Shown: positions 17,384 to 26,540, counted from the stretch's first letter. The stretch: DNA of 64,000 nt from Actinomyces graevenitzii C83 (GCF_000239695.1 NZ_JH470338.1:1644439-1708438), one strand, 5' to 3'. The notes: a model not told the origin generated them from the letters alone. Numbers and translations: made by a program.

Positions 17384-19075
17384 TCAGGCTAGCGCCTCGC
17401 GCAGCACATCCAGGCCCACGCTACCAATAGCCAGTGCGCGAGAGTGGAATTCCTTAAGCGAGAACTCCTTGCCTTCACGGGCGGCCTTAGCGGCGGCGTC
17501 GTCGCGAATAGACTCCCACAGACGCTGACCCACTGCGTAAGCCGGCGCCTGCCCCGGCCACCCCAGGTAACGCTCCAGCTCAAAGGACAAGAAGCCCTCA
17601 GCCATAGCCACATTGTGGGTCAGGTAAGCCCAGGCGCTGTCGCGATCCCACTTACCCTCGCCAACCCCGGGCAGAGCCGCCAGCTCAGCCGGGCGCTGCT
17701 TGCCGGTGTGCACACCAATGTCTAGCACCACGCGGGCCGCGCGCAGACGCTGGGAGTCGAGCATACCCATGCGGTCACCCAGGTCATCCTGCCAGCCCAG
17801 ATCGGCCATGAGGCGCTCAGCGTAAAGCGCCCAGCCTTCGCCGTGCCCAGAAACCCAGCACAGGTGGCGGCGCCAGTCGTTGAGCTCATCGCGCAGGTAG
17901 GTCTGCATACCCAGCTGCAGGTGGTGGCCGGGAACGCCCTCGTGGAACACGGTGGTGCGCTCCTGCCAGGTGTTAAACACGGTGGTGCCGGCGGGCACAG
18001 ACCACCACATACGCCCCGGACGCGAGAAGTCATCGGAGGGGCCGGTGTAGTAGATACCGCCGGTGGAGGAGGGCGCAATGCAGCATTCGATGCGCTGCAG
18101 CGGGGCGGGAATGTCAAAGTGGGTGCCGTTTAGGCCGGCCACGGCGGCGTCGGCGGTTTCCTGCATCCACTTCTTCAGCGCGTCGGTGCCGTGCTGCTGG
18201 TAGCGCGGCTCCTCGTCCAGGCGCTTGAGGGCTTCCTGCACGCTGACGCCCTCGCCGTACAGCTCGCGGGCCACTTCGCGCTGCTCAGCATCGATGGCGG
18301 CCAGGCGCTCGCGGCCCCACTCGTAGGTTTCGTCTAGGTCAATGGTGGCGCCTAGGAATTCGCGCGAGAACAGCTGGTAGCGTTCACGCCCGACGCCGTC
18401 CTGCTCGCCCGCCTGGGGCAGCAGCTCGGTCTCCAGGAAGTTAGCGAAGTCGCCGTAGGCTGCCTGGGCGCTGGCTGCGTTGGCGGCTAGCTCCTTGCGT
18501 AGGGACTCTGGCAGGGCCTGGGTTTCGGGGGAGGACACTAGGGTCAGGAATGAGGAGGACTCGCCGGCTTGGTTGTGGGCTTGCCCGGCCACGGCGCGCA
18601 CCTGGCGGGAGGCGGCCACCTGCCCACGGCTGGCGGCTAGGCGCAGGGACTCGACGTGACCACCCAGAGCCCGCTTGACGTCGCCTAGGCGGGCGCTGAT
18701 GTTGGCCCAGTCCTGCTCGGTCTCGGTGGGTAGCAGGTCGAATAGGTCGCGGATGTCCTGCGAGGTGGAGGCGATGTTGTTGAGGTTGCGTAGCGGCTCG
18801 CCGGCTTCGGCTAGCTCAATCGATAGCCCTAGGCGTTCGCGCATGGCGGCTACGGTTACTTCGTCGACGGCGTCGGTGGGGGCTACTTCATCCAGCTTGG
18901 CTAGGGTTTCGCGGTCTAGCTGGGTGTATGCGTCTAGACCCTGGGGGGAGAAGTCGTCTAGGACGTCGTGGCGCTCGCCTAGGCCGGTGGAGGAGCCGGT
19001 CATCGGTGAAAGCTCAATTACCTTGGCGGTGTACTCGTTGGCGATGGCGTCAATTGCGCTTGGTTTGTGACTCAT
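17384..19075 (-). CDS. DUF885 family protein, predicted metallopeptidase
   Basis: A 563-residue cytoplasmic protein of the DUF885 family, related to M32-like zinc peptidases. The key motif is HEGVPGHHLQLGMQ in the last third, an HEXXXH-like site. GHGEGWALYAERLM follows downstream and supplies the third ligand Glu. The C-terminal region GWPGQAPAYAVGQRLW is also a family hallmark. The N-terminal half is helical with many Glu/Ala residues. No signal peptide is seen, although some relatives are exported. It is divergent from the phosphatase gene, with about 35 bp between the starts, and is convergent with the M20 gene. Confidence 0.88.
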   Translation of the reverse strand: MSHKPSAIDAIANEYTAKVIELSPMTGSSTGLGERHDVLDDFSPQGLDAYTQLDRETLAKLDEVAPTDAVDEVTVAAMRERLGLSIELAEAGEPLRNLNNIASTSQDIRDLFDLLPTETEQDWANISARLGDVKRALGGHVESLRLAASRGQVAASRQVRAVAGQAHNQAGESSSFLTLVSSPETQALPESLRKELAANAASAQAAYGDFANFLETELLPQAGEQDGVGRERYQLFSREFLGATIDLDETYEWGRERLAAIDAEQREVARELYGEGVSVQEALKRLDEEPRYQQHGTDALKKWMQETADAAVAGLNGTHFDIPAPLQRIECCIAPSSTGGIYYTGPSDDFSRPGRMWWSVPAGTTVFNTWQERTTVFHEGVPGHHLQLGMQTYLRDELNDWRRHLCWVSGHGEGWALYAERLMADLGWQDDLGDRMGMLDSQRLRAARVVLDIGVHTGKQRPAELAALPGVGEGKWDRDSAWAYLTHNVAMAEGFLSFELERYLGWPGQAPAYAVGQRLWESIRDDAAAKAAREGKEFSLKEFHSRALAIGSVGLDVLREALA

Positions 19076-19098
19076 GAGGCAAGTTTAGTCTTACGTGG

Positions 19099-19104
19099 AA
19101 TAAT
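19099..19104 (+). promoter_or_regulatory. Minus-10 box for a leaderless phosphatase message
   Basis: AATAAT ends seven bases before the GTG at 19111. No ribosome-binding site precedes that start. Confidence 0.5.
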
Positions 19105-19110
19105 AAGGGC

Positions 19111-19695
19111 GTGGCTATGTCATACCTTTCTTTACTTCCGGCGTTTGAACGCCTGCCTTACCGCGTGGTTATGGTGTGTACCGGCAATATTTGTCGCTCG
19201 GCTATGGCCCAGATTGTGTTGGCGCAGCGCCTGCGTGAGCTGGGGGTAAGTGAGGTGGAGGTTAGCTCTGCCGGGGTTTCTAATGAGGAGCAGGGCAACC
19301 CGATTGATTACCGCGCTGCCCGCCTGCTGCGTGAACAGGGCTACAAGAGTAATGACATCAGCACCCACCGGGCCGCTCAGATTACTGACACCCAGCTGCG
19401 TCACGCTGATCTGCTGCTAGCCATGACTGCCAGTCATCAGCGGGAGTTGATTCGCCGCGCCCAGAAGCTAGGCGTAGACCCGGGCCGCGTACAGCTTTAC
19501 CGCATCTATGACCCGCACTGCCGCGAGCAGGTGGAGGCAGCCTGGCAGGGGCAGGGCAGTCTGACTGGTTTGAATGTGCCAGACCCCTGGTATGGGGATG
19601 AAGACGATTTTCGCGACACTCTAGATGTGGTTGAGCGCGTCAGTGAGGTTTTGGCGAAGAATCTAGCCCAGCTGGTTGAGGTACAGGAGCCTTAA
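19111..19695 (+). CDS. Low-molecular-weight protein-tyrosine phosphatase
   Basis: It removes phosphate from phosphotyrosine. The signature CX5R is present as VCTGNICRSAMAQ (Cys23 to Arg29) and the general-acid Asp lies in VPDPWYG near residue 152. The 194 residues exceed the usual 150-160 because of extra sequence before the DPWYG motif. The GTG at 19111 and an in-frame ATG at 19117 are both possible; a leaderless promoter favours the GTG. The stop overlaps the start of the lipoprotein gene (TAATG), so the two are translationally coupled and may share a cell-envelope role. Confidence 0.92.
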   Translation: MAMSYLSLLPAFERLPYRVVMVCTGNICRSAMAQIVLAQRLRELGVSEVEVSSAGVSNEEQGNPIDYRAARLLREQGYKSNDISTHRAAQITDTQLRHADLLLAMTASHQRELIRRAQKLGVDPGRVQLYRIYDPHCREQVEAAWQGQGSLTGLNVPDPWYGDEDDFRDTLDVVERVSEVLAKNLAQLVEVQEP

Positions 19696-21488
19696 TGGCT
19701 GTTAAAGCTAGGTCTAGGCTGGGTGCGCTGGGCACGACGTCGGCACGCGTCAGTGCCACGGCAGTACGCGTCAGCACGACGGCGGCACACGTCGTCGCCG
19801 TTGCGGGGCGCAAGCTACGCGTTAATGCACACTCAAAAACCCGCCGTAAGCTGCAAACCTTGACGGTGGCAGTGTCTGCATTGGCGCTGCTGGCCGGTTG
19901 CGGGCCTAGCCAGCCGCGAGTGGCCGTGGCTCCTACCGCAACCTATAAGGCTGAGGTGGTACGGGATATGCCCACGACGCCGGCGGGGGTGGCGGCTAGC
20001 TGGCTGCTTTACAGCATTTCTAACTCCAAGAGCATTACTCAGGCGCAGATCCGCTCGCATTTTTCGCAGTCACTACTTAAGCAGACATCGTCTAGTAACC
20101 TTTACAACTCTCTCACGAAACTGCGTGCGGCCGGCCCGTATACGATGCTCGGCTATGAGGACAGCGGTAACCGCCTGCTAATTGGGGTGCAGGACTCCAA
20201 TGGCAGGCAGATCAGTATTGATTTGGTGGCTGATTCGCGCAGCCAGATTGTTTCGCTGACTTTTGGGCGCCTGGGCAGGGTTCCGGTTATCACCGATGAG
20301 GCTAGTTTGGCTCGCGCCCTTAATGAGGTTGGCGACGACGGCTCTGGCGTGCGTCGTGCGGCTTCAGCTTCCCAGCCGCGCTACCAAAGCAGTTTCTTGG
20401 TTGCCCGCATCGATACGTTAAATGGCTGCGGCTCTCCCTTGACACTGTCTAATGCTGATGATCAGATGCCAATTGGGCGCCTGGTAGACCTTTACACCCT
20501 GGCTGGGGTGGCGGAGGCCGTGATCGACGGCGGCGTCGAGATTAACCAGGACGCTACTGTCTTGCCGTCCATGATTGCTCAAGGTTATGGGCGTAATGAC
20601 GCCACCATGATTGGCAAGAAATATCCTCTGCGGGTGGTGGCCTCCCACACTATCCACGAATCTGACCCCACTAGCGCCACCATGTTGATGAAGACGGTGG
20701 GGGCCGATGGGATCCGCGCCGCTGCTCAAAACACTGGCAAACAGGATTTAACCTCTTTCTCGCCGCTATTGACGCCCCGTGCGGTGGGACAAATTGCCTG
20801 GTCAGACTCGGATTTGCGGTTTTATTGGCGTGAGGCCAATAAGCAGCCTGAGCAGCAGCGCCAGGCTCTGCGCACAGCCTTGGTGAACTCGCTTTCGCGC
20901 GGGAGTGTGGCCATGGATCCGAACCGCTACCAGGATGTGCTGTGGCCGGAGGGGATCGGCTGGTTTGCCTCAGCTCGCGAGATTTGCCGTGTGCAAAGCT
21001 ATTTGGGTCAGTTGAGCCGGCGCGATGTTAACGCCGATATTTTGCTGCGTAATGCCATGGTGGTTGAAAACGGTGTGCATATTGACTCTAGCCAGTGGAC
21101 TTATGCCACCTATGTGGGCACCGAATCGCCTGGTCAGCTAGCTATGACCTGGGTGCTGACCAGTCCGGCGGGGGCGCGTTACTGCCTGGTTATGATCCTG
21201 GCGGCGCGCGACAACACCACTTTGCCTTCGCCGCTATGGTTGCAGGCGGTGGCCCGGCAGGTGATCGACCGGCTGCCTATCTGGATTGCAGCTAAAGAAC
21301 CTAAAGCTAGCGTCACTGCCACTGCTACAGCCACAAACCCCACCGCCAAGGCCACGAAGGCTAAGGCCAGTAAGAGCAAGGCCACGAAGGGCTCCAAACG
21401 GGCTAGCCAGAGCCCCGCCCCGGCCACACCCGCCCCTAGTAGTGCCTCCACTGCTCGTCCCGATAAGAGCACTTCCAGCCCGCATTAA
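19695..21488 (+). CDS. Lipoprotein with a degenerate beta-lactamase-like (serine hydrolase) domain
   Basis: The 597 residues start with a long basic n-region, a hydrophobic segment and the lipobox LLAGC (Cys69), so it is probably a membrane-anchored lipoprotein. Residues about 230-515 resemble class A beta-lactamase-fold lipoproteins such as LpqF. The expected SxxK is RLVD (262-265), SDN reads SDP (323-325), and the usual K-(T/S)-G-type strand reads YVGTESPG (473-480). The catalytic Ser and both Lys therefore seem lost, which suggests a binding rather than hydrolytic role. The C-terminal ~65 residues are Ala/Lys/Thr/Pro low complexity, perhaps a wall-contacting tail. The domain assignment rests on alignment by eye. 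Confidence 0.65.
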   Translation: MAVKARSRLGALGTTSARVSATAVRVSTTAAHVVAVAGRKLRVNAHSKTRRKLQTLTVAVSALALLAGCGPSQPRVAVAPTATYKAEVVRDMPTTPAGVAASWLLYSISNSKSITQAQIRSHFSQSLLKQTSSSNLYNSLTKLRAAGPYTMLGYEDSGNRLLIGVQDSNGRQISIDLVADSRSQIVSLTFGRLGRVPVITDEASLARALNEVGDDGSGVRRAASASQPRYQSSFLVARIDTLNGCGSPLTLSNADDQMPIGRLVDLYTLAGVAEAVIDGGVEINQDATVLPSMIAQGYGRNDATMIGKKYPLRVVASHTIHESDPTSATMLMKTVGADGIRAAAQNTGKQDLTSFSPLLTPRAVGQIAWSDSDLRFYWREANKQPEQQRQALRTALVNSLSRGSVAMDPNRYQDVLWPEGIGWFASAREICRVQSYLGQLSRRDVNADILLRNAMVVENGVHIDSSQWTYATYVGTESPGQLAMTWVLTSPAGARYCLVMILAARDNTTLPSPLWLQAVARQVIDRLPIWIAAKEPKASVTATATATNPTAKATKAKASKSKATKGSKRASQSPAPATPAPSSASTARPDKSTSSPH

Positions 21489-21763
21489 AGCTGACGCCCG
21501 CATTAAGTCGACCAGCCCGCGTTAAAAGCCGACGGCGCCGGGCTGCCTGCGTCCCGTCCGATGCGTCCAGGTGCGCCGCGCGTGTGCCTGCGCTGCTCCC
21601 GCGCGCCCTGGTTTTAATGCGAACGCTTATAAATCTGGCTATAAGCCCAGGTCAACAGCTAGCGCTATAAATACCCCTAAAAAATAAGTGTTCATATTGT
21701 AGACATCACAAAGGTAAAGCTTGCCAGGGGACCTTATACCCGCTTAGCCTGAATTTAGTTAGA

Positions 21764-21849
21764 CCATCAAGAGCAGCCGAGAGACCTGGATCGTTGAAGC
21801 TGCAGCAACCCCCCATTTCGGGTGCGGGTGCTACTGCCAGGAACGATGG
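21764..21849 (+). ncRNA. SAM riboswitch (SAM-I/S-box type) controlling metNIQ
   Basis: The core contains ATCAAGAG, then GAGAGA, then TTGAAGCTGCAGCAACC in the right order for an S-box, followed by a hairpin and a TGCCAGG segment. P1 is formed by CCATC (21764-21768) and GATGG (21845-21849). The 3' strand of P1 overlaps the ribosome-binding site of metN (GGAGGT at 21848-21853). Binding of S-adenosylmethionine, which stabilises P1, should therefore mask the site and block translation directly. No T-run terminator is visible between P1 and the ATG. Confidence 0.88.
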
Positions 21850-21857
21850 AGGTGAAT

Positions 21858-22928
21858 ATGAGTCAACCAGAAGTAGACCAGCAGCACTCTATGTTGTCGC
21901 TGCGTGATGTCCACAAGGTATACAAAATCAAGCCCAAGGGTATTGCTTCAATGCGTACTCCTGCGCGTGAAGTACGTGCGCTAAATGGCTTAAATCTTGA
22001 GGTTGCAGCTGGCACCATCCACGGCATTGTAGGTACCTCCGGGGCCGGTAAATCCACCCTAGTGCGCTGTCTAACCGCGCTAGAAACCCCCACTAGCGGC
22101 ATCATCACTGTAGACGGACAGAACCTGTCTGACCTAAACCAGCGTGACCTGCGTGAAGCCCGCCGTAAGATCGGCATGGTGTTCCAGCACGCCAACCTAA
22201 TGGATGCGCTAACCACTGCACAGAATGTGGCTTACCCCTTGGCTTTGGCCCGTGCCCCCCACGGTTACCGCCGTGAGCGTGTAAGCAAAATGCTGGACCT
22301 GGTGGGTCTAACTGATCGCGCCGACTCCTACCCTTCACAGCTATCGGGTGGCCAAAAGCAGCGTGTGGGTATTGCCCGCGCCCTGGCTGATGAGCCCAGT
22401 GTGCTGCTGTGCGACGAGCCCACCAGCGCCCTAGACCCCGAAACCACCCGCTCTATCTTGGATCTGATCCGCTCCGCCCGCGACACCTTGGGCGTGACCG
22501 TAGTGATCATTACCCACGAAATGAGCGTAGTGCGCTCCATCTGTGACTCGGTCAGCCTGCTTGAAGCCGGCCAGATCGTCGAAGGTGGCCCCATTGACGA
22601 GGTAGTTTCCCAGGTAGATTCGCGACTTTCGCGTGAACTGGTACCGCTACCGGAAGTTAGCGAGAAAGTGCTCGGGCGCGGCGACGTCGTCGTCGACCTG
22701 GCTATTACCGCTAAGAAGGGCCAACCCGCAGCCGCCAAGATCCTGACCATTGCCGCTGACCGTGGCGGTGACGTGGCCGGGGGCGTATTCCAGACCATTG
22801 CGGGGGCCCAGATTGGCCGCCTGGCAATTACCGTTGAACCCAGCCGCGCCCAGGGCCTAATCGACGCCTTGGCTGACGCTGGGGCTAAGCCAAGTTTGCG
22901 CGACACTAGCAAGGAGGTGGCAGCATGA
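21858..22928 (+). CDS. metN: Methionine ABC transporter, ATP-binding protein
   Basis: This ATPase drives methionine import with MetI and MetQ. Walker A GTSGAGKST lies near residue 60 of the shortened protein, the signature LSGGQKQRVGIARAL near 163 and Walker B VLLCDEPTSALD follows. The C-terminal ~75 residues form the NIL (ACT-like) domain that senses methionine and shuts off transport. I start at ATG 21858, 5 bp after GGAGG, giving 356 residues. The longer frame would begin inside the riboswitch and is rejected. The stop overlaps metI by 4 bp. Confidence 0.96.
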   Translation: MSQPEVDQQHSMLSLRDVHKVYKIKPKGIASMRTPAREVRALNGLNLEVAAGTIHGIVGTSGAGKSTLVRCLTALETPTSGIITVDGQNLSDLNQRDLREARRKIGMVFQHANLMDALTTAQNVAYPLALARAPHGYRRERVSKMLDLVGLTDRADSYPSQLSGGQKQRVGIARALADEPSVLLCDEPTSALDPETTRSILDLIRSARDTLGVTVVIITHEMSVVRSICDSVSLLEAGQIVEGGPIDEVVSQVDSRLSRELVPLPEVSEKVLGRGDVVVDLAITAKKGQPAAAKILTIAADRGGDVAGGVFQTIAGAQIGRLAITVEPSRAQGLIDALADAGAKPSLRDTSKEVAA

Positions 22929-23671
22929 TGGGAATCGGTGAATGGCTATGGGATCGTTTCCTGGACATCTCCGACGCCACCGGGCTCACGGGCGCTTTTG
23001 GTGAAGGCACCTGGTTTGATAACCGAGCCGTGCGTTTGAAGATGGGTCCGGCAATTGACGAGACCCTGTACATGACTTTCGTTTCTGGCGCTATCACCGT
23101 GGTGCTGGGTTTGGCGCTGGGCATTGCCCTAGTGTCTACCGGTCACCGTGGCCTGACCCGCAACCAGGCGGTTTACCAGGTTCTTAGCGCCATCGTTAAC
23201 GTGGGGCGCTCCATGCCCTTCTTGATCTTAATGATCGCTATCATCCCGCTTACCCGCCTGCTGGTCAGCGACACCACCAGTTGGCAGGCGGCGGCAGTCC
23301 CGCTAACCATTGGGGCTATCCCCTTCTACGCGCGTTTGGCGGAAACCGCGCTCGACGGCGTCGAGCAAGGAAAAATCGAAGCGGCCCTGATGCTGGGGGC
23401 CTCCCGCATCCAAATAACCTTCGGTGTGCTGGTGCGTGAAGCCCTGCCCAGCCTGATCCAGGCGGCCACAGTCACCCTGGTGACCCTGCTGGGTTACTCG
23501 GCGATGGCGGCCTCCATTGGCGCCGGTGGCCTGGGTGCCCTGGCCTTGCAATACGGCTACCAGCGCTACCAAAACGACGTAATGATCCTGACGGTAATCG
23601 TCATCGTGCTCATTGTGGGCGTCATCCAGGTGGTTGGCGACATGCTCAGCCGCTTGGCTGACCACCGCTGA
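22925..23671 (+). CDS. metI: Methionine ABC transporter, permease
   Basis: The membrane subunit has 248 residues and five or six hydrophobic segments. The EAA coupling loop EAALMLGASRIQITFGVLVREALP lies in the second half, in outline, and docks onto MetN. The ATG overlaps the metN stop by four bases (ATGA), and an in-frame ATG follows immediately. The N-terminus, WLWDRFLDISDATG, is slightly longer than in MetI of E. coli. Confidence 0.95.
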   Translation: MMGIGEWLWDRFLDISDATGLTGAFGEGTWFDNRAVRLKMGPAIDETLYMTFVSGAITVVLGLALGIALVSTGHRGLTRNQAVYQVLSAIVNVGRSMPFLILMIAIIPLTRLLVSDTTSWQAAAVPLTIGAIPFYARLAETALDGVEQGKIEAALMLGASRIQITFGVLVREALPSLIQAATVTLVTLLGYSAMAASIGAGGLGALALQYGYQRYQNDVMILTVIVIVLIVGVIQVVGDMLSRLADHR

Positions 23672-23778
23672 TCCAACACCAGCTTGGCGCGCCCAGTGCC
23701 AACCAAACTGTGGCGCGCAACAGCCAAGCGGCACCACCAGAACTACTTTCCCCACCTAAATTCACAAGGAACAAAATC

Positions 23779-24645
23779 ATGGCAACTGCACTAATCTCTC
23801 GTCGTAGCTTCACCGCTGGCTCGCTAGTGGCCGCCAGCGCCGCCGTACTAGCCGCCTGCGGCTCCTCCAAGAAGAAGGGCGGCGACTCCCTACCCAAGGG
23901 CATCACCGAGAAGGACGGCACCTACACCATCAAGATCGGCTGCTCCCCGGTACCGCACGGCGACATCCTAGAGTTCGTCCAGTCCAACCTGGCCAAGAAG
24001 GAAAACCTGAACCTAGAGATCAAGCAGATCGACGACTACCAGACCCCCAACTCCTCTCTGGCTGACGGCTCCCTAGCCGCCAACTTCTACCAGACCCCCA
24101 ACTTCCTGGAGCTGCAGGAAAAGGAGAAGGGCTACAAGTTCGAGTCCCTGGCCAAGGTGCACGTTGAGCCCATGGGCCTGTACTCCAACAAGCACAAGAA
24201 GCTGGCTGATCTGCCCAGCGGCGCCAAGGTAGTACTCAACTCTGACCCGGCTAACACTGCCCGTGGCCTGAAGCTACTGGAAACCGCCAAGCTGATCACC
24301 CTGGACCCCAAGGTTGACCTGCCCACCGACACCGACGTCACCTCCAACCCCAAGAACCTGAAGTTCACCCTGGTGGAGGGCGCCCAGACCGCTCGTAACC
24401 TCGACGACGCCGACCTGGTGGTGCTAAACGGTAACTATGCCCTGGCTGCTAAGAAGAACCCGGCCAAGGACGCCCTGCTGCTGGAGAGCGGCACCAACTC
24501 CCCCTACGCCAACCTGCTGGTGGTGCGCGAGGAGGACAAGGACAACGAGCAGCTCAAGAAGCTGGCCAAGCTGCTGAACAGCGCTGAGGTCAAGAAGTTC
24601 ATCCAGGAAAAGTGGACTGACTCCTCGGTTATCCCCGCATTCTGA
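23779..24645 (+). CDS. metQ: Methionine-binding lipoprotein
   Basis: The NlpA/MetQ-type solute-binding protein has 288 residues. The signal peptide has a twin-arginine-like start (ISRRSFTAGS) and a lipobox VLAAC, so it may be exported folded through Tat and then lipidated. NlpA-family features follow: IKIGCSPVPHGDILEF, YQTPNFLE and the methionine-pocket segments near DPANTARGL and LDDADLVVLNGNYA. I choose ATG 23779 behind AAGGAA rather than the in-frame GTG at 23710, because only the shorter form gives a normal signal peptide. Two large inverted repeats follow the gene. Confidence 0.95.
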   Translation: MATALISRRSFTAGSLVAASAAVLAACGSSKKKGGDSLPKGITEKDGTYTIKIGCSPVPHGDILEFVQSNLAKKENLNLEIKQIDDYQTPNSSLADGSLAANFYQTPNFLELQEKEKGYKFESLAKVHVEPMGLYSNKHKKLADLPSGAKVVLNSDPANTARGLKLLETAKLITLDPKVDLPTDTDVTSNPKNLKFTLVEGAQTARNLDDADLVVLNGNYALAAKKNPAKDALLLESGTNSPYANLLVVREEDKDNEQLKKLAKLLNSAEVKKFIQEKWTDSSVIPAF

Positions 24646-24652
24646 TGCGCAG

Positions 24653-24757
24653 GTGCCTAATGCCCGGGCGGCATGCCTGGCAAGTGAGCCGGCAGGTGCT
24701 GCGGCGGCAGTAGCGCCCGGGCAGCAGTGCCCCGGAGCTCCGCCCGGCATTAGGCAC
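24653..24757. repeat. Long inverted repeat after metQ
   Basis: GTGCCTAATGCCCGGGCGG (24653-24671) and its complement at 24740-24757 match except for one extra C. The 68 bases between them hold further GC-rich stems. It could be an mRNA-stabilising 3' structure or a small mobile palindrome. Confidence 0.75.
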
Positions 24758-24771
24758 AGCGTTAGATAATA

Positions 24772-24803
24772 AAAAGGTGTGGCCCCTAGGGGTCACACCT
24801 TTT
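24772..24803. terminator. Bidirectional terminator between metQ and upp
   Basis: AAAAGGTGTGGCCCC pairs with GGGGTCACACCTTTT around a TA loop, with one wobble. A-rich and T-rich ends make it a terminator on both strands. Confidence 0.92.
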
Positions 24804-24928
24804 GTATTAGTGCCGTTAGCGGTGCCGGCTGGCAACCGGGCGCCTGCTAACAATCAGCCGGCCGGCAACCGGGGTGAGCGCCGCGCCACCGCAGTTACGG
24901 CCGCTAGCTGCCGGCGCCGATTAGAGCG

Positions 24929-25567
24929 TCAGTCAACCACGCCGTAGAGGCGGTCGCCGGCGTCGCCCAGGCCGGGGACGATGTAGGCGTTTTCGTTGAG
25001 GTGGTCATCCACGGCGGCAACCACGATGGTGACGTTGGCGCGGTCGCCCACGGCTTCCTCAACAGCCTTGAGGCCCTCGGGGGCAGCCAGTAGGAACAGG
25101 GCGGTTACGTCCTTGGCGCCACGCTCAAGTAGGTAGTCAATGGCGGCGATCAGGGTGTGACCGGTGGCTAGCATCGGGTCCACAATGAACACCTGGCGGC
25201 CGGATAGATCCTGGGGGAGACGGTTGGCGTAGGTTTCGATCTCTAGGGTCTTCTCGTTACGGCTCATACCCAGGAAGCCAACCTCAGCGGTGGGCAGTAG
25301 GCGAGTCATACCCTCAAGCATGCCTAGGCCGGCGCGCAGGATGGGTACCACCATGGGGCGTGGGTCGGCAATGCGGCGGCAGTGGGCGGTGGCCACGGGG
25401 GTGACTACCTCGATTTCTTCGGTGTGTACCTCGCGGGTGGCCTCATAGGCCAACAGGGTAACTAGCTCGTCTGCGAGCTGGCGGAATACGGGAGAAGGGG
25501 TCTCCTTATTACGTAGGACAGAAAGCTTGTGGTCAATTAGGGGATGGTCTGCAACATGAACACGCAT
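24929..25567 (-). CDS. upp: Uracil phosphoribosyltransferase
   Basis: It converts uracil and PRPP to UMP in pyrimidine salvage. The length of 212 residues is standard. The PRPP loop [11 protein letters not shown] lies near residue 130, and the C-terminal uracil-binding segment reads [15 protein letters not shown]. The N-terminus [27 protein letters not shown] is typical. It is convergent with metNIQ and divergent from tadA, the order found in many Actinomycetota. Confidence 0.97.
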   Translation of the reverse strand: MRVHVADHPLIDHKLSVLRNKETPSPVFRQLADELVTLLAYEATREVHTEEIEVVTPVATAHCRRIADPRPMVVPILRAGLGMLEGMTRLLPTAEVGFLGMSRNEKTLEIETYANRLPQDLSGRQVFIVDPMLATGHTLIAAIDYLLERGAKDVTALFLLAAPEGLKAVEEAVGDRANVTIVVAAVDDHLNENAYIVPGLGDAGDRLYGVVD

Positions 25568-25645
25568 AGTGCAAGTTTACGGTTAGGGTGCGCCTTGAGC
25601 TAGCGGGTAGGCTGACCTTAGCCCGTAATTGCAAGGAGGTGGCTG

Positions 25646-26164
25646 ATGCATAGTTATGAAAATGGGGGCGGCGGACAGCTGCGCGGTGAGGCTTTGACCT
25701 GCGCCGTTCAGGAGGAAAAGTACGGTCCGGCCATGGAGTTAGCGCTGCATCAGGCGGCTTTATCTGCGCAATTGGGGGAGGTGCCGGTAGGTGCCGTGGT
25801 AATTAACGACGACGGCGAAGTCATCTCCCAGGGTCGCAACCGCCGTGAGGAGCTCAATGACCCCACCGCTCACGCCGAAATTTTGGCACTGCGTAGCGCT
25901 GGGGCCAAGTTGGGTACGAGTCATTTGGAGGGCTGTACCCTGGTGGTGACTTTAGAGCCATGCGCGATGTGTGCGGGGGCTATGCTTTTGGCCCGCCTGA
26001 AGCGAGTAGTGTTTGCCGCCTGGGAGCCGAAAACGGGGGCTTGTGGCTCGCAGCGTGACTTGGTGCGTGATGTGCGCGCCACGCACCGCCTGGAGGTGCT
26101 GGCGGGGTTGCGCCAGAGCCAGGCACAGGCGCTGTTGGAGGATTTTTTCGCCCAGCGCCGCTAG
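25646..26164 (+). CDS. tadA: tRNA-specific adenosine deaminase TadA
   Basis: It edits A34 of tRNA-Arg(ACG) to inosine. The zinc-deaminase motifs are HAEILAL (near residue 75) and LEPCAMCAGAML (near 110). An N-terminal extension of about 30 residues is kept because a strong AAGGAGGTG site lies just before ATG 25646; an internal ATG at 25733 lacks such a site. The C-terminal EDFFAQRR matches TadA. A tRNA-Ser gene follows about 150 bp later. Confidence 0.95.
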   Translation: MHSYENGGGGQLRGEALTCAVQEEKYGPAMELALHQAALSAQLGEVPVGAVVINDDGEVISQGRNRREELNDPTAHAEILALRSAGAKLGTSHLEGCTLVVTLEPCAMCAGAMLLARLKRVVFAAWEPKTGACGSQRDLVRDVRATHRLEVLAGLRQSQAQALLEDFFAQRR

Positions 26165-26310
26165 CGGGGTGGCTGGCTTTGGGGGCCGACGTCGTCCGCG
26201 CAGCTGTCACTGCCTGCGCGCCTGGTTTTGGGCGTGCACTTTTGTGTGAGTGCGGCTGGGTAAGTAAGGTTTGCGTATTGGCTGTAACCTCCGGTAAATT
26301 GGGCAGCCGA

Positions 26311-26398
26311 GGTAGCGTGTCCGAGCGGCCGAAGGTGCAGCACTCGAAATGCTGTGTGGTGCAAGCCACCCCGGGTTCGAATCCCGGCGCTACCGCCA
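26311..26398 (+). tRNA. tRNA-Ser (anticodon CGA)
   Basis: The acceptor arms GGTAGCG and CGCTACC pair perfectly. The anticodon loop is CTCGAAA, there is a long class II variable arm, the T-loop reads GGTTCGAATCC and CCA is encoded. It reads UCG serine codons. A terminator follows six bases later. Confidence 0.97.
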
Positions 26399-26403
26399 CT
26401 AAT

Positions 26404-26434
26404 TCCCGTCATGCAATGCGTGGCGGGATTTTTT
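26404..26434 (+). terminator. Terminator for tRNA-Ser(CGA)
   Basis: TCCCGTCATGC pairs with GCGTGGCGGGA (two wobbles, AAT loop) and is followed by six T residues. Confidence 0.88.
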
Positions 26435-26540
26435 GTTTCCGACGGCGCAGGGTGCTGCACGGTAGTACGCGGTGCGGTGGGCTGTGCGCGGGGCGGCGTC
26501 GTCGAGAAAAGTGGGGCCGGGAAAAGCGGGAGTAAATAAG

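Noticed and set aside
21822..21857. Upstream in-frame start for metN
   Set aside because: It lies within the riboswitch; ATG 21858 has the ribosome-binding site.
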